Below are positions 22,401-37,400 of a stretch of 64,000 nucleotides of DNA, in pieces (the first letter of the stretch is position 1; each line of letters opens with the position of its first letter). This stretch comes from Arion vulgaris (taxonomy: Eukaryota > Mollusca > Gastropoda > Stylommatophora > Arionidae). The stretch is taken from contig CM036754.1 of NCBI GenBank assembly GCA_020796225.1, forward strand, positions 66,208,000 to 66,271,999, in the 5' to 3' direction. The notes beneath the pieces were generated by a model. That model saw nothing but the letters and a program-made list of their open reading frames with translations, searched no databases and was not told the DNA's origin. The position numbers were made by a program, and so were the translations under genes.

Positions 22401-25400
22401 TAACAAATAAAATGTTTCTTAAACAATTCAAATTACATCAAGTATTTCATTTGTTTTTGTTTTGGTTTTTACCGATCCAGAAGCACTTAAGCTTTCAGCT
22501 CTTCGGCTCGGTGCGTGGACATCGTAACCCTTCGGTTCGGTGCCACGAACACCGTAATCTGGTGAACCTGTGGCTTTTCTGCCAACCCGGAATTGAACCT
22601 GCACTCACGGGAGCTTGTCACCTGTAGTCCGCGCGCTACGAACAAGCTGGGCAGACGGGCATTTGTTGTTTGTTCTAGACCAATCACTGCTAAGTGTCTA
22701 GACAAGTCACTTGTTAATCAATTGCCGTGACAGGTTTTTGAGAAACCCTATAAATAAAATACAAAAAACACCGGATCTATTTCGTATATTTTAAATTTGG
22801 CTCAACTGGACTCCTTGAAAAATATTTTGAATCCAGAGCTGTTTTTCATAGATTTCAAGCCCAATGACAGATCTAGACTTTCTTATGAGCAATTTTTTGC
22901 AGGTATTCCATTTTAGAAGAAATTTGAAAAAATCTCATTTAACCCCATTTAGCTATTAAATTAAATCAATCATCAATCATCATTAACAGAATTTATATAA
23001 AAAAGAAGATAAACAATAATTCTTGCTCTAGAACAGGAATAATTGAACTGCACTAGTCTAATTTGATTTAGTAATGAATTTAATATAAATCTTAATAGAT
23101 AGAGATTTACAAAATATTATAATCAATTAATTTCTAACCTTGACTAGTGCAAATAAAATTCTGCTGTTAATGTAAGATTAGTGAAGTTTATACAAGACAA
23201 ATTGAAATGACCTATTTTATTTATTCTTCGTATTAAAACCATTATTAAATTTTTGTGACCTTATGTGATTTTCTTAGAGGCAAGTCATTGGAAGAATGCC
23301 AAGACCGTAAAACATCTAGTTCTCATTTTTTATTCGAGGACACCTCTAGTTGCAGACAAGAAAATCCGGTTCTACGGAGTTCATTCCGTCTGATCTAGCA
23401 AAGCTCAGTTAGTTGGACCTTGGAACTCGTGGTAATGTCTTCGTCCATCCAGGATGTGTGAGGCTTGGTTTTTGTTTTCTATTGTCTAAGTGTTTTTTGA
23501 CAATTTAATTTTTAAGATGGCTAGATACCAATCGTAAGGGTCATTCAGAAATGTAGACTTTTTTTAAAAACAACGAGAATAAGCTACTGTATCATCCAAT
23601 TAAGTATAAACCTTCTGTACCATTCATTCAATCTGGAGCTAGATCATATCAGTGGGTTCACCTCTACGAGAGCTTGATTACAACAAATAATGGAAACGTG
23701 CATTAAGAAATATGTCCGGAAACAAGCAAAAAAGGGCCTCACGTCAAGAAACTGTCAGGAGCAAAAATCTACTGAATGTATAATGTGCTAAAACTAGCTC
23801 ACATGCGTTCACTTGTTGATAGCAATGTCTGCAAAAGTAACAAACATTTACAGATTATGATAATTTGTAAGACACATTCCGTATGACTCCAAGTGTAGTC
23901 TGAGACATCTTATGTTTTTCTCCCTTTACACATCTGATTTTGGACTGGTTATGGCCGACAAATCAATTTCTTCATACACTTGAATATGATATTCAAGAAC
24001 AAGCTGACATTACTCCATAATGAATCTTAAGTAAAAGAATTCTACTTTTGTTCTTTTTAGACTGTTGGATGTATATGCTGGTTTACTTCTTGCACGCTCA
24101 GTTCTAGATATTTATAAAAGGAATTGATGATCAACTTTTGTGTAACTGAAGAATTAGCTTGTGCGTTCATTGAAGGAGCGGCAAAGGATCAGACATTTTC
24201 AAGAATTTCAAGAAACTATCACGTCTTTGAAAGTACCTTTGACCAATATTTGTAACATAACTACTGATGGAGCACCGAATATGACGGAGCGAAATCTGGT
24301 TTGTAGGCATATTCAAGGTGGGGTTACAACGTTTATGTCGTGCAAAGTGGGCGGTGGGCCGAAAAGTTTGGGAATCTATGCTCTACATCAACCCATTATT
24401 AAATCCTTCTTTGTGGCCTGTATGTGATTTGTACCTTAGAGTGCAAGTCTATTGTGCGAGGAAGGTGCCTACAGACCTGTGGACAAGCACATCTAGTTTC
24501 TGCATTTTTTATTAGGGATCACCTTCCTAAGTTGCAGACAAAAAAACCTGACCTAGGAGTTCATCCTCTAGCGAGCAAACCTCGTTATTCTTGGAACTCA
24601 GGTAAGTGTTTCGGTCTACATCACAAGGTGGGGTTGGCTTGCGTGTTCTATGGGTCATCAGCAGGCTACTAATTTTCACCCTAATTTAATTTTTAAGATA
24701 GAGACTAGATGACCCCTCAACTCTGCTGGATACAGGGCCATGCGCAGAACACACCTTGTAGACGTGACAATATTTAAAACAAACAAATGAAAGAAGAGCT
24801 CCCCTGTGATCATCCAATTATAGTCCATCTTCAAACTTCAATAGCATCACATTCCCAATTCATATCTGGTAGTAGATCATATCATGTGGGTATCTGTGGC
24901 TAGCGGTAGTGAGCTTGATCACAACCCAAGAGTAAATGGTTCAAACTCCGTGGCGGGCAGTTTGGAAGAAAATTTGTGCCTGTGGATTTTTACAAGCGGT
25001 AAAATAGACCTCACCGTTCAGAATGTATAAGTGGTGCCTAGAAAATCGGCGGCTCGTTCACTATGGTTGATAACACGTCCTGTAAAGGATATGCCACGAT
25101 TTACATTTTCAGATTATATGATAATAACTTTGTTAAGTCCACACATGCAAACAGTATGACTCACCTGAAGCTGTGGAGGTCTTTGAGCCATTCCAGGTCT
25201 GGTATGTTGTTGCATCATCTGTTGACGTACCATCTGATTTTGTTGCTGGTTACCTGGGCCGACCATACCATGCATACCTTGCATCATACCACCTGTCAGA
25301 CATCATGATATTCAGGTAACAAGACTGACATTTAACTTCCATAATTGAATCTTTTACGGTAAAAAGAATTCCTATCTTCTTCTTCTTTTGTCGTCACACT

Positions 25401-28400
25401 GTTAACGGGTTGTTACCTAGTGCTGAGGTTTTCTGTTTTTGTCTTGTGCTGCTATAGTGGCTTGGGTGAAAGTTATTTTTGGTTTTTGACAGGATTCTTC
25501 TATGTCATCTAACCATTTTTTTGTGGTCACCTTCTTTCCTGATGTTCTGTTGTAGAAGACTCTGTATACAGTAGTTTGGTTGCATTCTTATTAAGTGGCC
25601 GAACCATTTCATTCTTTGTTTTTCAATGTAATTCAAGCAAGGTTTTATCCCAACTTTTATTTCTTAAGCCGATGCTTGTCTTTTCTGGTGTTGTTGGTAA
25701 TTTTTCATTGGCATCGCATATTATATGTAGTTATTTCTTACGCTGAAGCTTGTCATTTCTGGTGTTGTTGGTAATTTTTCGTTGGAATCGCATATTATAT
25801 GTAGTTATATTTTGCGACTGTCTCGGTTAGTCTAAATCTAAGGTATACAAACGCACACACCAAACAATGTATCATCAGCAGCAGACCTCCCCGTGCCCAA
25901 GGGCGCATACTTACTTATTATTCTCTGCTCCTTGTAGAGCTTAGGGCCTCAACAGTTGTTCGCCACTTTTCTCTGTCTTTGGCTGTTTTGTTTCTGTAAC
26001 TAAGTCATTTTTAAATCGATGGGTAGTTAGCCTAGTGCACAACACTCAACCTGGAGGACAAGAAGGTCATATTTAGTCTGACCTCTCTCCTTTGGGTGGC
26101 GTCTGTGGCTTAGGGGATAGTGACTCTGTCTATAACCCCGACGTCCTGAGTTTGAATCAAGATGCGGACAGTTTGGTTGCAAATTGTTACGTGGGACAAA
26201 GGATGATGGCACCACCCGTTCAGAAAACAATGGCAAACTACTGAACGTAATAATGCCTAGAAAAATCACAAACAGCGTTAAAAGCTGGGGTTGATTCGAA
26301 AAGTCCTGTAAAGGATATGCAATTAACCTTTTTTCTCTCCTTTGACCTGTCCGGCAGGTAACCTTGCTGGCATAGTTCTCCGGGTCATTGATGTATGCAA
26401 GCCTTTCCACCACACCCTCACTACAAGGTGGAAGGGGCGCAAGTGCACATAAGAAAAACAAAATTTCCACTCAATTCAATCTTGTGCCTTTCAATATGGC
26501 ATCCAGATCTTTATGGCTTTGGTTTTACTGTCTCTGCTTCTGTAGCTGTTGGCTTTTTTAAAGTCCGGGTCTCCCAACCCATCACAACTCTTCTTGGTCT
26601 CCTTTTACTAAAGATGTTAAAGGTTGGTTTTTTTTACCTCTTGTGAATCCATGCATAGTCATGGCGTCTAATTTGGCGTTTCTAATTTTTGTTTGAAGGC
26701 TTGTTTTCCATATCACCAGTGTCCCTCGCCATTTAGGCGAGCTACCTCCGACTTCAGAGGTGCTTGTAATTTAGATCCCCATGTAAAAGATCAAGATCCA
26801 TGTAGTCCAAGCGCGTATCATGTGCACACCACAATTTTTTAAAACAAAACTTAGCAATCCAGGACTTTCCTGCACACAAGGTCATTAGCGTAGAATGTTA
26901 CCAAGTCCATCACTAGCGACACCCCCCAATTAAATCGTGTCTATCCCCATGGTATATGGACCTTCGTAAGGAGTTTGGATTTGTTCTGTCTTTGCTTCTG
27001 TAGCTTTTTGCTTAGCTGTCCTCCTCCCTCCCTTACAACCCTTCTTAGTTTCCTTTTAGGACAAGCAAGAGGAGACAGTGGTTCTATTCTTGGTTACCAT
27101 GGAAATAAACAAAATATAAGGGGCACACAAATACAAGCAATACGAAAGTCTACAGGAGACAACAACATCCCGACTGGCGTAGGTGATCATGGATCTCCTC
27201 AAATCTCTGTTTCTGGTATTTGCTATCATCTCAGATGTTGACGCTCTTTCATGCCACAAGTCAGGCTATCTAAAATTTTCTCTCTGTGTCTTCCTCCGTC
27301 TTGTCTCCCCATGATTTTACTGGTTGTCACAATCTGTTCTAAACCTCCCTTTCTCATCGCATGACCAAAAAATGATGACTGCCTCTTTCTTATATTGATG
27401 ATATGCTTTCTCTGTGTCTTGACCTCACTCACCACATCCACATTCGTCATTTCGGCAGCCCATAAGATTTTCGTAATTCTTTTGTGAAAACATTTTGTAA
27501 AATTACTTTGCTGAGAGAGGCAAGAAATATCGGTCTCAGTTCCATGGATGAGATTGAGCGAGTTGCCCAGGATAGAGCGGTATGTAGAAATTACTTGCAG
27601 GCCCTATGTAACGTATAATGGTACGAAGGAATTATTATTATTATTATTTGTAAAACCACATCTCTGTGGCCTCCAGATTTTTCTATTCGTTTGTTTACCG
27701 TCCATGACTTGCATCTGTATTGGCTCTATGTAGCACTGTATAACCAAATAGACAACAGCATCAGACAATCTAAATCAACAGACTTTCATTCATAGTTAAG
27801 CCAGACATCTCTAAAGACATGACACAAACCTTGTTGTGCTCGTCCCATCCCACCACTTCCTTGACCTGCCAGATTTTGTAAGGCATTGATTGGATCTTGG
27901 TCTTGACCTGACATGCCACCTTGGCCTCTCATTCCTCCGCCCATTCCAGATTGACCCATATTTGGAGGTACCATGCCTGGCTGACCTAGTTTCTTGTCCT
28001 TGTCTGAATACAATTGAAACAACAATTAAATTACTTCTACACCCCAGGGTAGAAGAGAGAAGAGCTGGTAGAGTGGGTGGAGACAATCTCTTTAAAGGAG
28101 CTCTGGATGAGCCAAGATAAACTAAACTATACAAAACTACACACGTTGAGAAGATCAGCCAAGGTCATTGCAGGACAGGTACTGTTTTAGAACCCCTGGG
28201 AGGGGGTATGTCTAGACATACCTGGAAAGAGAGCTAGTGGCTGATATGAAAGGATAGAGTAAACATGGAAAGAATTGGAAGGATCACAGAGAAGAAGAGC
28301 TGAAAAGTTTTTGATGACATGTGCTCATTGGGAGTTGAAGGTGCAGAAGATAAAAAACTAGTGACATATAAACTAAACTAAACAAAACTAGTCACACACA

Positions 28401-31400
28401 AACTAAACTATACAAAACTAGTCACATATAAACTAAACTATACAAAACTAGTCACAGATATAAACTATCAAAACTAGTACATATAAACTAAACTATACAA
28501 AACTAGTCACATATAAACTAAACTATACAAAACTAGTCACAGATAAACTAAAACTATACTAAAACTAGTCACTATAAACTAAACTATACAAAACTATCAC
28601 AATAAACTAAACTATACAAAACTAGTCACAGATAAACTAAACTATACAAAACTAGTCACAGATAAATGAAACTATACAAAACTAGTCACAGATAAACTAA
28701 ACTATACTAAACTTGTCACATATAAATGAAACTATACAAAACTAAACTATACAAAACTAGTCACAGATAAATTGAACTATATAAAACTAGTCAATTTCAA
28801 TTTCAGTTTGGAATATCTTCAATCACTCGAATATGTCCTAGGTGCTCCGATCTGCAATATCTCAACAGCGTCCAGCGACTGCTTACCAGTTCGATTTTGA
28901 TTGTGAGCCACTCACATATCTGTTATGTGTTCTTTTCTTGTTACTCCAATCTTAAAACTAGTCAAATATAAACTCAACTATACTAAACTAGTTACAGATA
29001 AACTAAACTATACTAAACAAGTCGCATATAAACTAAATTATACTAAACTAGTCACATATAAACTAAATTATACTAAACTATACATAAACTAAACTTCAAA
29101 ACTATCACAGATGAACTAAACTATACAAAACTAGTCATAGATAAACTAAACTATACTAGTCACATATAAACTAAACTATACTAAACTAGTCGCATATAAA
29201 CTAAATTATACTAAACTAGTTGCATATAAACTAAACTATACAAAACTAGTCACATATAAACTAAACTATACAAAACTAGTCACATATAAACTAAACTATA
29301 CAAAACTAGTCATAGATAAACTAAACTATACCCACAGATGAAAGAGAAACTCTAATATATAGCAGTGATACTTGTATAGAATGAACTGGTGGAGTTATGT
29401 ATGTTCATTGGGAATACCAGGACAGGCTTTGCTGCCAGGTCAATCCCTGTGTCTTAATGTGTTTGAAATTCTATACCTGAGAGAGCAAAGGTCATAGGTC
29501 AAGATGAGGGTATTTTTGAAATATTGTCATAACATATTGGATGAATGTTCTTCTTAGGTCCTCAAGTTTGTTATTTTCATATCCTCTTTATCTTCATGCA
29601 TATCCTTCCTTCCTTTGTTCCCTTGAAATATTGTCTATTTAATCAAGGTTGTCTCTTGTATAAACTTCACTATCTTTTGTAGCTCACACAGAGTTCTGTA
29701 TAGTTTTATATCCAGTGTTGTTTCGCTACTTCATGCATATAATATAAAACATTTCCTACACACGATTTTCACCAACTTCTAAATTACATTGGCACCCTCT
29801 ATGGTGCTAATCAGTTCATGCACTGCTGCTGAGATCTTCCTGTGTCAGAAAGAAATCTGAGTACAAATAGTTACTCACTGAAGTGCAATGATGATGGTCC
29901 TATAAATCAATCTTCTTCTTCTTCTTCTAACGCTCTATATTGACCACTAGTTAAACCACTCTTTGTGATTTGTATATGTTCTGAGACTAAGAGCCATTGT
30001 ACGTTGTGCCAGTTATGTGTCTACAAGTAGGTCAGCACATCCGATTTCTGAGATGCTTTTTATTTACTAGGTAGCCTCCTAGGCTCCTACCTCAGTCGCT
30101 TCTTATGACATGCCATGTAGGTCACAGTGTTACTATTCTTTGCTGCCCTTCAGGCCAAGCAACACAAGGGCTATCAATCAATCAATAAATCAAATAAAAT
30201 TTAAAAATCATACACACAAAATGATCTGATGGAAGATGTAATGCAAAGATGAGGAATAGAACAGGAAAATTAAAGACAACATTGCAGACAATGAAGGAGA
30301 TATCATGCAATAAAGACTTTGGTTCCAGAGCAAAATATCTTCCTTACACTCTAGACATTTGTGTTGTTTATTAAATATAAATCGCCTGTGTGTTGCAGGG
30401 GCTCACAAGGGGAGTAAAGAATAGTAACACTGCAACCTACAAGGCAACTGAGTTAGTGGAAGTAAATGAAAAGCATTACAGAAATTTGATGTGCTGGCCT
30501 ACTTGAAAGCACGTAACTGGCACAACATAAATCTTTCAGGCTCAGATCACATACAAATCACAAAGAGTGGTTAACAAGTGGTCGCTATGGAGCGTTCAAA
30601 GAAGAAGTTAATACAAATCATTGTTTAACATCACAGACCTCAAAATACCACAAGGTAGGAAAAAAGTGTTTTATTTAGTTTCAATTTGGAATATCTTCAC
30701 TGCACTACGGACATGTCCATACGTGCTCCGATCTTCTTTGCAATATCTCCAAGTGTTCAGCGACTGACCGTACCAGTTCGATGTTGATTGATGAGCCTAC
30801 TCATACACCCATTGTGTTCTTTTCTTGCCACTTCAATCTTCAATCCCAACTCATAGCTGTTGATGTAAATTGGTTTAAATAAAAATCCTCTTTGCGGCCA
30901 CACTCTATGAGTGCTTTCAAAATGTTAGTTCTATCCATTGACTGACCCCCCTCTGATATGGTGGCACAGCCTTACAGACACAATACCAGCTGTGTCTATA
31001 TAATACAATAATCTATATCTCAATGTGCTAACCAACAAAAATTACAACTGAAAAAACAAACATGACAAAGAGTATTTTTATCAAGAGAGAGAAAATAGAA
31101 AATGTGAGCAGTTTTGAATATCTTGATTTACTAATAAGAAGAGATAGAAATAGGGATGAACGAAATTAAAAGATGAACAAACACAGCCTTATAAAAACTT
31201 AAACAATAAAAAAACCAGTATGGAATGGAACAGATAGGAAAACAAAGATTAGAATAATATTGAGTTATGCATATTCCCAGTGGCAACATATGGGTGTGAA
31301 ATATCGGCATTTAACAAGGCATTCGAAAAGCATATTGCCTGAGTGGTTACCGTGGACCAAATTAGGGGCATAAAGACTAGTACCACTGTTACCTGCCATG

Positions 31401-34400
31401 CATGTCGTAAGAGGCGACTAAGGAGGTTGGAAGTGGGGCTAGCTACCCACACATAAAAAACACTAGATAGCTAAAGAAACCACAACCAAGAAAATTCATA
31501 GCTTGTCACCAAAGGAAGAAGACGGTGCCGTAAGGAGGGAGACGGAATGCAAGAAAATTGGAAGAGAGCAAAGAGATCTGGTATAGATGGCATTTGACAG
31601 GCAGGCTTGGAAGACCTTGGTTGCAGAACTATGCCTCCCTAGGGGCAAAAGGTGAAGAAGAAGAAGAAAAGTATACATGTGTTTTTTAATATAAAAGTTG
31701 CAGAAGACTCATTGATAGATAAGACCATCATAATTGCACTTCAAGGAATAACCATAAGTGCTCTGATGTCTTTCTTACACAGGAAGATCTAAGCAGTAGT
31801 TCACAAGCTTTGCAGCACTGGCGAGCAGCACCGGCGAGCAACATAGACGAGCATCCTCATTGTAATTTTCATGATGGTTAATATTTGCAGGAATTAAATT
31901 TTTCATGAGCAAATATTTTTCTGACTGTCATTGTCACTTTTAAACTGCTACAAATTCTTTCACATGCTCAACTTGAACACAGGATCTACACTTTACTGTC
32001 CATCTCCGTTAGGACTAGGAACTCAATCTCACCTACACTGAGATCAGGTATCCCTAAAAAATAGCATGATCTCTCCACACAAAAAAACAGAGTACTCCAG
32101 CCATGAATATCCACACCATGGAGACCATCACCCAAAAAAAAATCCTTGTATACCATGGACAGATAAGAGAACAAATAAATCTATCTCGATGGAATTCAAA
32201 ATTTAACAAAACTTGCTGACACTACAAATGAGAATGAGAAAATTGAAGTATTATGGAAGCATAAAAAGACATGACACGCTGGAGGACTATTATGGTGAGA
32301 GGTGTCATAGCAAAAGTGAAGAGGAAGACTACGGGTAGATGGATTCAGGATGTGAAAGATGACCAAACATTATGAGATGGGAGAAGGTAAGAAGAGTTAT
32401 AATATCGACCATGAAGAAAATTCTGGATGACTGTAAGGTGACAAGTTCTGTCAGATAACAATGGACTATGAAATATATTAATTTTGACACAGTCAGCTCA
32501 GAAATAGATTTATCATAGAACAGTACAGCTCGTAAATGTGACAATATCATAACACAGTACAGCTCAGTAAATAGTGACATATCATGACACGTACAGCTGT
32601 AAATAGATATTATCATAGACAGTACAGCTCAGTTAACGACATTATCTAGACACAGTACAGCTCAGTAAACAGACATTATTATCATAGACAAAGTAGCTCA
32701 TAAATAGATATTATCATAGACACAGTCACTCATTACAGACATTTTATCATATACAGTACAGCTCAGTAAATAGATGATATTATCTGAACATTCAGGATGT
32801 GAAAGATGACATAAACATAGCTCAGATAACAGACGATTATAATATCATAGACAAGTACAGCTCAGTAAATCATGGATATTATATCATAGACAAGTACAGC
32901 TCAGTAAAGATATTATCATAGACACAGTACAGCTAGTTAAGACATTATCATAGACACAGTACAGCTCAGTAACAGACATTATTATCATAGACACAGTACA
33001 GCTCAGTAAATAGATATTATCATAGACACAGTACAGCTCAGTAAAGACATATTATCATAGACACAGTACAGCTCAGTTAACAGACATTATTATCATAGAC
33101 ACAGTACAGCTCAGTAAACAGACATTATTATCATAGACACAGTACAGCTCAGTAAATAGATTATATTATCATAGACACAGTACAGCTCAGTAAACAGACA
33201 TTATTATCATAGACAAAGTACAGCTCAGTAAATAGATATTATCATAGACACAGTACAGCTCAGTAAACAGACATTATTATCATAGACAAAGTACAGCTCA
33301 GTAAACAGACATTATTATCATAGACACAGTACAGCTCAGTTAACAGACATTATTATCATAGACACAGTACAGCTCAGTTAACAGACATTATTATCATAGA
33401 CACAGTACAGCTCAGTTAACAGACATTATTATCATAGACACAGTACAGCTCAGTAAATAGATATTATTATCATAGACACAGTACAGCTCAGTAAATAGAT
33501 ATTATTATCATAGACACAGTACAGCTCAGTAAATAGATATTATTATCATAGACACAGTACAGCTCAGTAAATAGATGATATTATCATAGACACAGTACAG
33601 CTCAGTAAATAGATATTATTATCATAGACACAGTACAGCTCAGTAAATAGATATTATTATCATAGACACAGTACAGCTCAGTAAATAGATGATATTATCA
33701 TAGACACAGTACAGCTCAGTAAATAGATATTATCATAGACACAGTACAGCTCAGTAAATAGATGATATTATCATAGACACAGTACAGCTCAGTAAATAGA
33801 TATTATCATAGACACAGTACAGCTCAGTAAATAGATGATATTATCATAGACATACTCAAAAATGATATATAAACAGTTCAGTAAATAGATGATATTATGT
33901 TCAGTAAATAGATGATATTATCGTAGACAGATGGTCAGTAAATAGATGACTTGTAAAATGGAAGACAAAAATACTGCAAAAAATGAGTAATATGGAAACA
34001 TTTCGGAATAAGGAAGAAATAGTGGAATGAAGAAGAATATTACAAACTAAATACAGTCGAATAAGATACAAAAATGAAGATGAATATGAAAGAAAATTAA
34101 TGAAACAAAGAATATGGAAGGAGGAAAAAAACAGAAAAAAAAATCAAGGTTGATGTATAATATGGAACAGATGACAGGAAGAAGCGAGAAAGAAGTATGA
34201 AAGACAGCACTAACAGAATCAATAAATCGAGCATAAGACAAGGAAATCTTTCACGAAAAATCACAGACGACCAACAACATAAATGATGAGTGACAAACCC
34301 GAGCCAAAAATGACATGCCCCGTACACGCGCTCCAATCCATTGTCCACACGTATGTGCGTGCGCGTCCACTAAAAATAAGTATTAAACCTAACACTAAGG

Positions 34401-37400
34401 ATATAACTAGAAAATCTAAAATGAAGCAGATAGTGGAGCAACCCCCCAAGTCATGATTTCACGAGCCAGTAGCTGTAATAACGCTAAATAAACTAATTGC
34501 ATGAAATAGTCATAAATTTCACCCCAGCTCATCCCCCCTAGGCCAGTGTATGCAAAATCAATAGGAAGTCATTGGTGACTGTAATGTTTTCCCAAACGTC
34601 CGTGTTTGTGTGGCTGGGAGTTGGAAGATGTGGGTGTCAAACTCGTAAGGGAAGAGAAATACGGATATTTATGTGAGCTAGTGTTTATAACCTTACAGGG
34701 AAAAGGCTAGATAAATGTGTCAGTGATTTAGTATATGTATAACCAACCACACGTGGAGAAGGATACATCAATGTGTCTATGAGTTAGCATTATAATCAAC
34801 CATACAGGGAGAACGGTACATCAATGTGTCTGTACATATGTAGTATGTATAATCAACCACACAGGGAGAAAGATACATCAATGCGTTTGGAGTTGGCGTA
34901 CGTCCGCGTGAGTGTGTATGGTATGTATGAGTGAGTGTGTGTGGGTGTGTGTGAACGTGTGCTCGCACGATTCGTTGAAGGTGTGCGTGCGTGTGTTAAG
35001 TTTCAGATACTTTAAGGTAATTTGTAACTGTTCTTACTTTTTCAACAAATACTCGCTATTTGAAAATGAAAATCGTCACATGTGGTAACTGTATTACAGG
35101 ACTTAGCCATCAACAACAGTAAACGAGTCGTCGATTTTCTAGGCACCACTTATACGTTCAGCAGTTTGCCATTGCTTTCTGAACGGTGATGTCAATTTTT
35201 ACAGTTCGTAAAAATACACAGGAACGAATTTTCTTCCAAACTGCCGGGCCGTGTGTTTGAACCCGGTACTCTTGGGTTGTGATTGGGCTCGCTACCGCTT
35301 ACGCTACAGACGTCCACACTCGCTATTATGTATTCGTTTTTTAGCCATTGCTGGTTACTTCAAAATATTTTATTGCCCGCTATGAATTTAGGTGTAGTCA
35401 ACGAGCTTCTGGCTTATTTTTTGCATGAAGGCTTGATTTCTTTGTCACACGTATCCCTCGCCTTCGCGCAACCCTTAGTGATGTCGATCCCAAGTAAAGG
35501 ACACCAGTGTATTCTGTAGTTCAACAACGTACCGTGTGCACGCAGAGAAATGTTGGCCAAGCTAGCGTCAAATCGAGAATTTCCACGGTGTTGTCACTGC
35601 AATGTTATCCTAGCAAGTGCTATCCTAGCAAGTGCTATCCTAGCAAGTGCTATCAGTTTTTCTATCAGCGACCACTATTCTATATTTTTTTGTATACATA
35701 GTTGTATGTTTATTTGTTTACGAACGTTCTTCTCGGCTATTTTGATCATTCTTATTGTGATGTGTATATAAGTCTTTGCCAAGAACGACTAGACGGTGCA
35801 CCCCCGTTAGGCCACCTTCTACTCCCGTTTAGCCACCTCCACAAACATCAGAGAGGTGCAGCAGCACACGTCTGAGGCTGTTGTCAATTATTTATTATTA
35901 TAATTCTCTGGTCAACCACTAGTGACAACTGTTATAAGAAAGAGATGATGGAGATATGTTGGACACACCTTGAGGAGAAATGATCAACAAATATCAAAGC
36001 AGGCATTGAAGTGAGATGCAAAGGGTTCAAGAAAGAGAGGTCGACCTAAGGAGACCCTGAAACGAACTTTGCTGAGAGAGGCAAGAAATATCAGTCTCAG
36101 TTCCATGGATAAGATTGAGCGAGTTGCCCAGGATAGAGCGGTATGGAGAAATTACTTTCTTTAATGATCCGTTCCACGCCGTAATTCTGTGACACGGATT
36201 TCATTCAAAAGAAAGTAAGATGCCGGAAATTTGCCAAATATTTCCAAATTGCAACCATGTGGTCAATCATCCGATTCCGTGAAATGTAATTGTCAGAATA
36301 TGCATGTCGTTAGAAAGTAAACGATACTAATCTGTTCAATATGACACATACCGAGTAACGATTATTGACTACTACTGAATACTTTCATAGATAACAAGTC
36401 ATCATCAAATAGTGTGTCCTGGGCAGAACTTTGACACCCCAACAATCCTCCGGAATTTCTCTCTCTCGCATAGGCCAGATGTCCTGTCTCTGCAGCCGTC
36501 ATGTTCAATCCATCAGTTACATCCGGAATCCATCTTCTTCGTGGTCTTCCTCTTCTTCTCTTTGCCAGTATGCCTCCTTCCATGATGGTCTTCTCCAGCC
36601 CTTCGGGTCTTTTTATATGTCCAAAATATCTCAATTTTCTCATTCTTATTTGTAGCATCAGCCAATTTTCTTTGATTTTGAGTTCTTTCTGAATAGATCT
36701 ATTTGTTCTCCTCTCTGTCCATGATATACGAAGGACTCTTCTATAACATTTATATTCAAAAGCACATATATGTTTTCCACTGCCTTATTAAATGTACATG
36801 CTTCACACCCATACGTTGCCACTGGGAATATGCAGTGCCTTAGTATTCTAGATAAGTAGTAGCAAGTTAATATACAAGTATTCGACTAGCACCGAGCATT
36901 AGAAAAATACCGAGTATACGTACGCTGTGTAACGAATATTTGCAATTTAACGATTTATAGTAACGAATTTTTGTTACTAGTTATCAGTTATATGAGGACT
37001 ATCATCATAGCAGTTCAGACATGTCCATATGTGCTTCGATCTTCGTCTCAACAAATCTAACAGCGTCTAACGGCCCTACACGCAAGTTCCATGTTGATTA
37101 ATCAATTTTTTTCATATTTGGTATGTCATTTTCGGGCTGTACCAATATCGACACCCATCTCTCTCTCAATCTGATCAGCGATTGATTGGGATTCTAACCC
37201 CCAAACTCCTCTGTTTGGAAAGACTCCCAATAAGTTAAGAATGTCATTTCGGTCGATTGCAGTTACTTCAGATATCGTAGCCAAGTTTTAAAGGGGTTTT
37301 AAAGCCAGAAGGATTGACTTCATTGCACCGGGTTTTATCCCAGATGGCTCGGCCCCTCTCCGCAGAAATGGCAGGCCATCTGCCGAGAGTATTGCACAAA

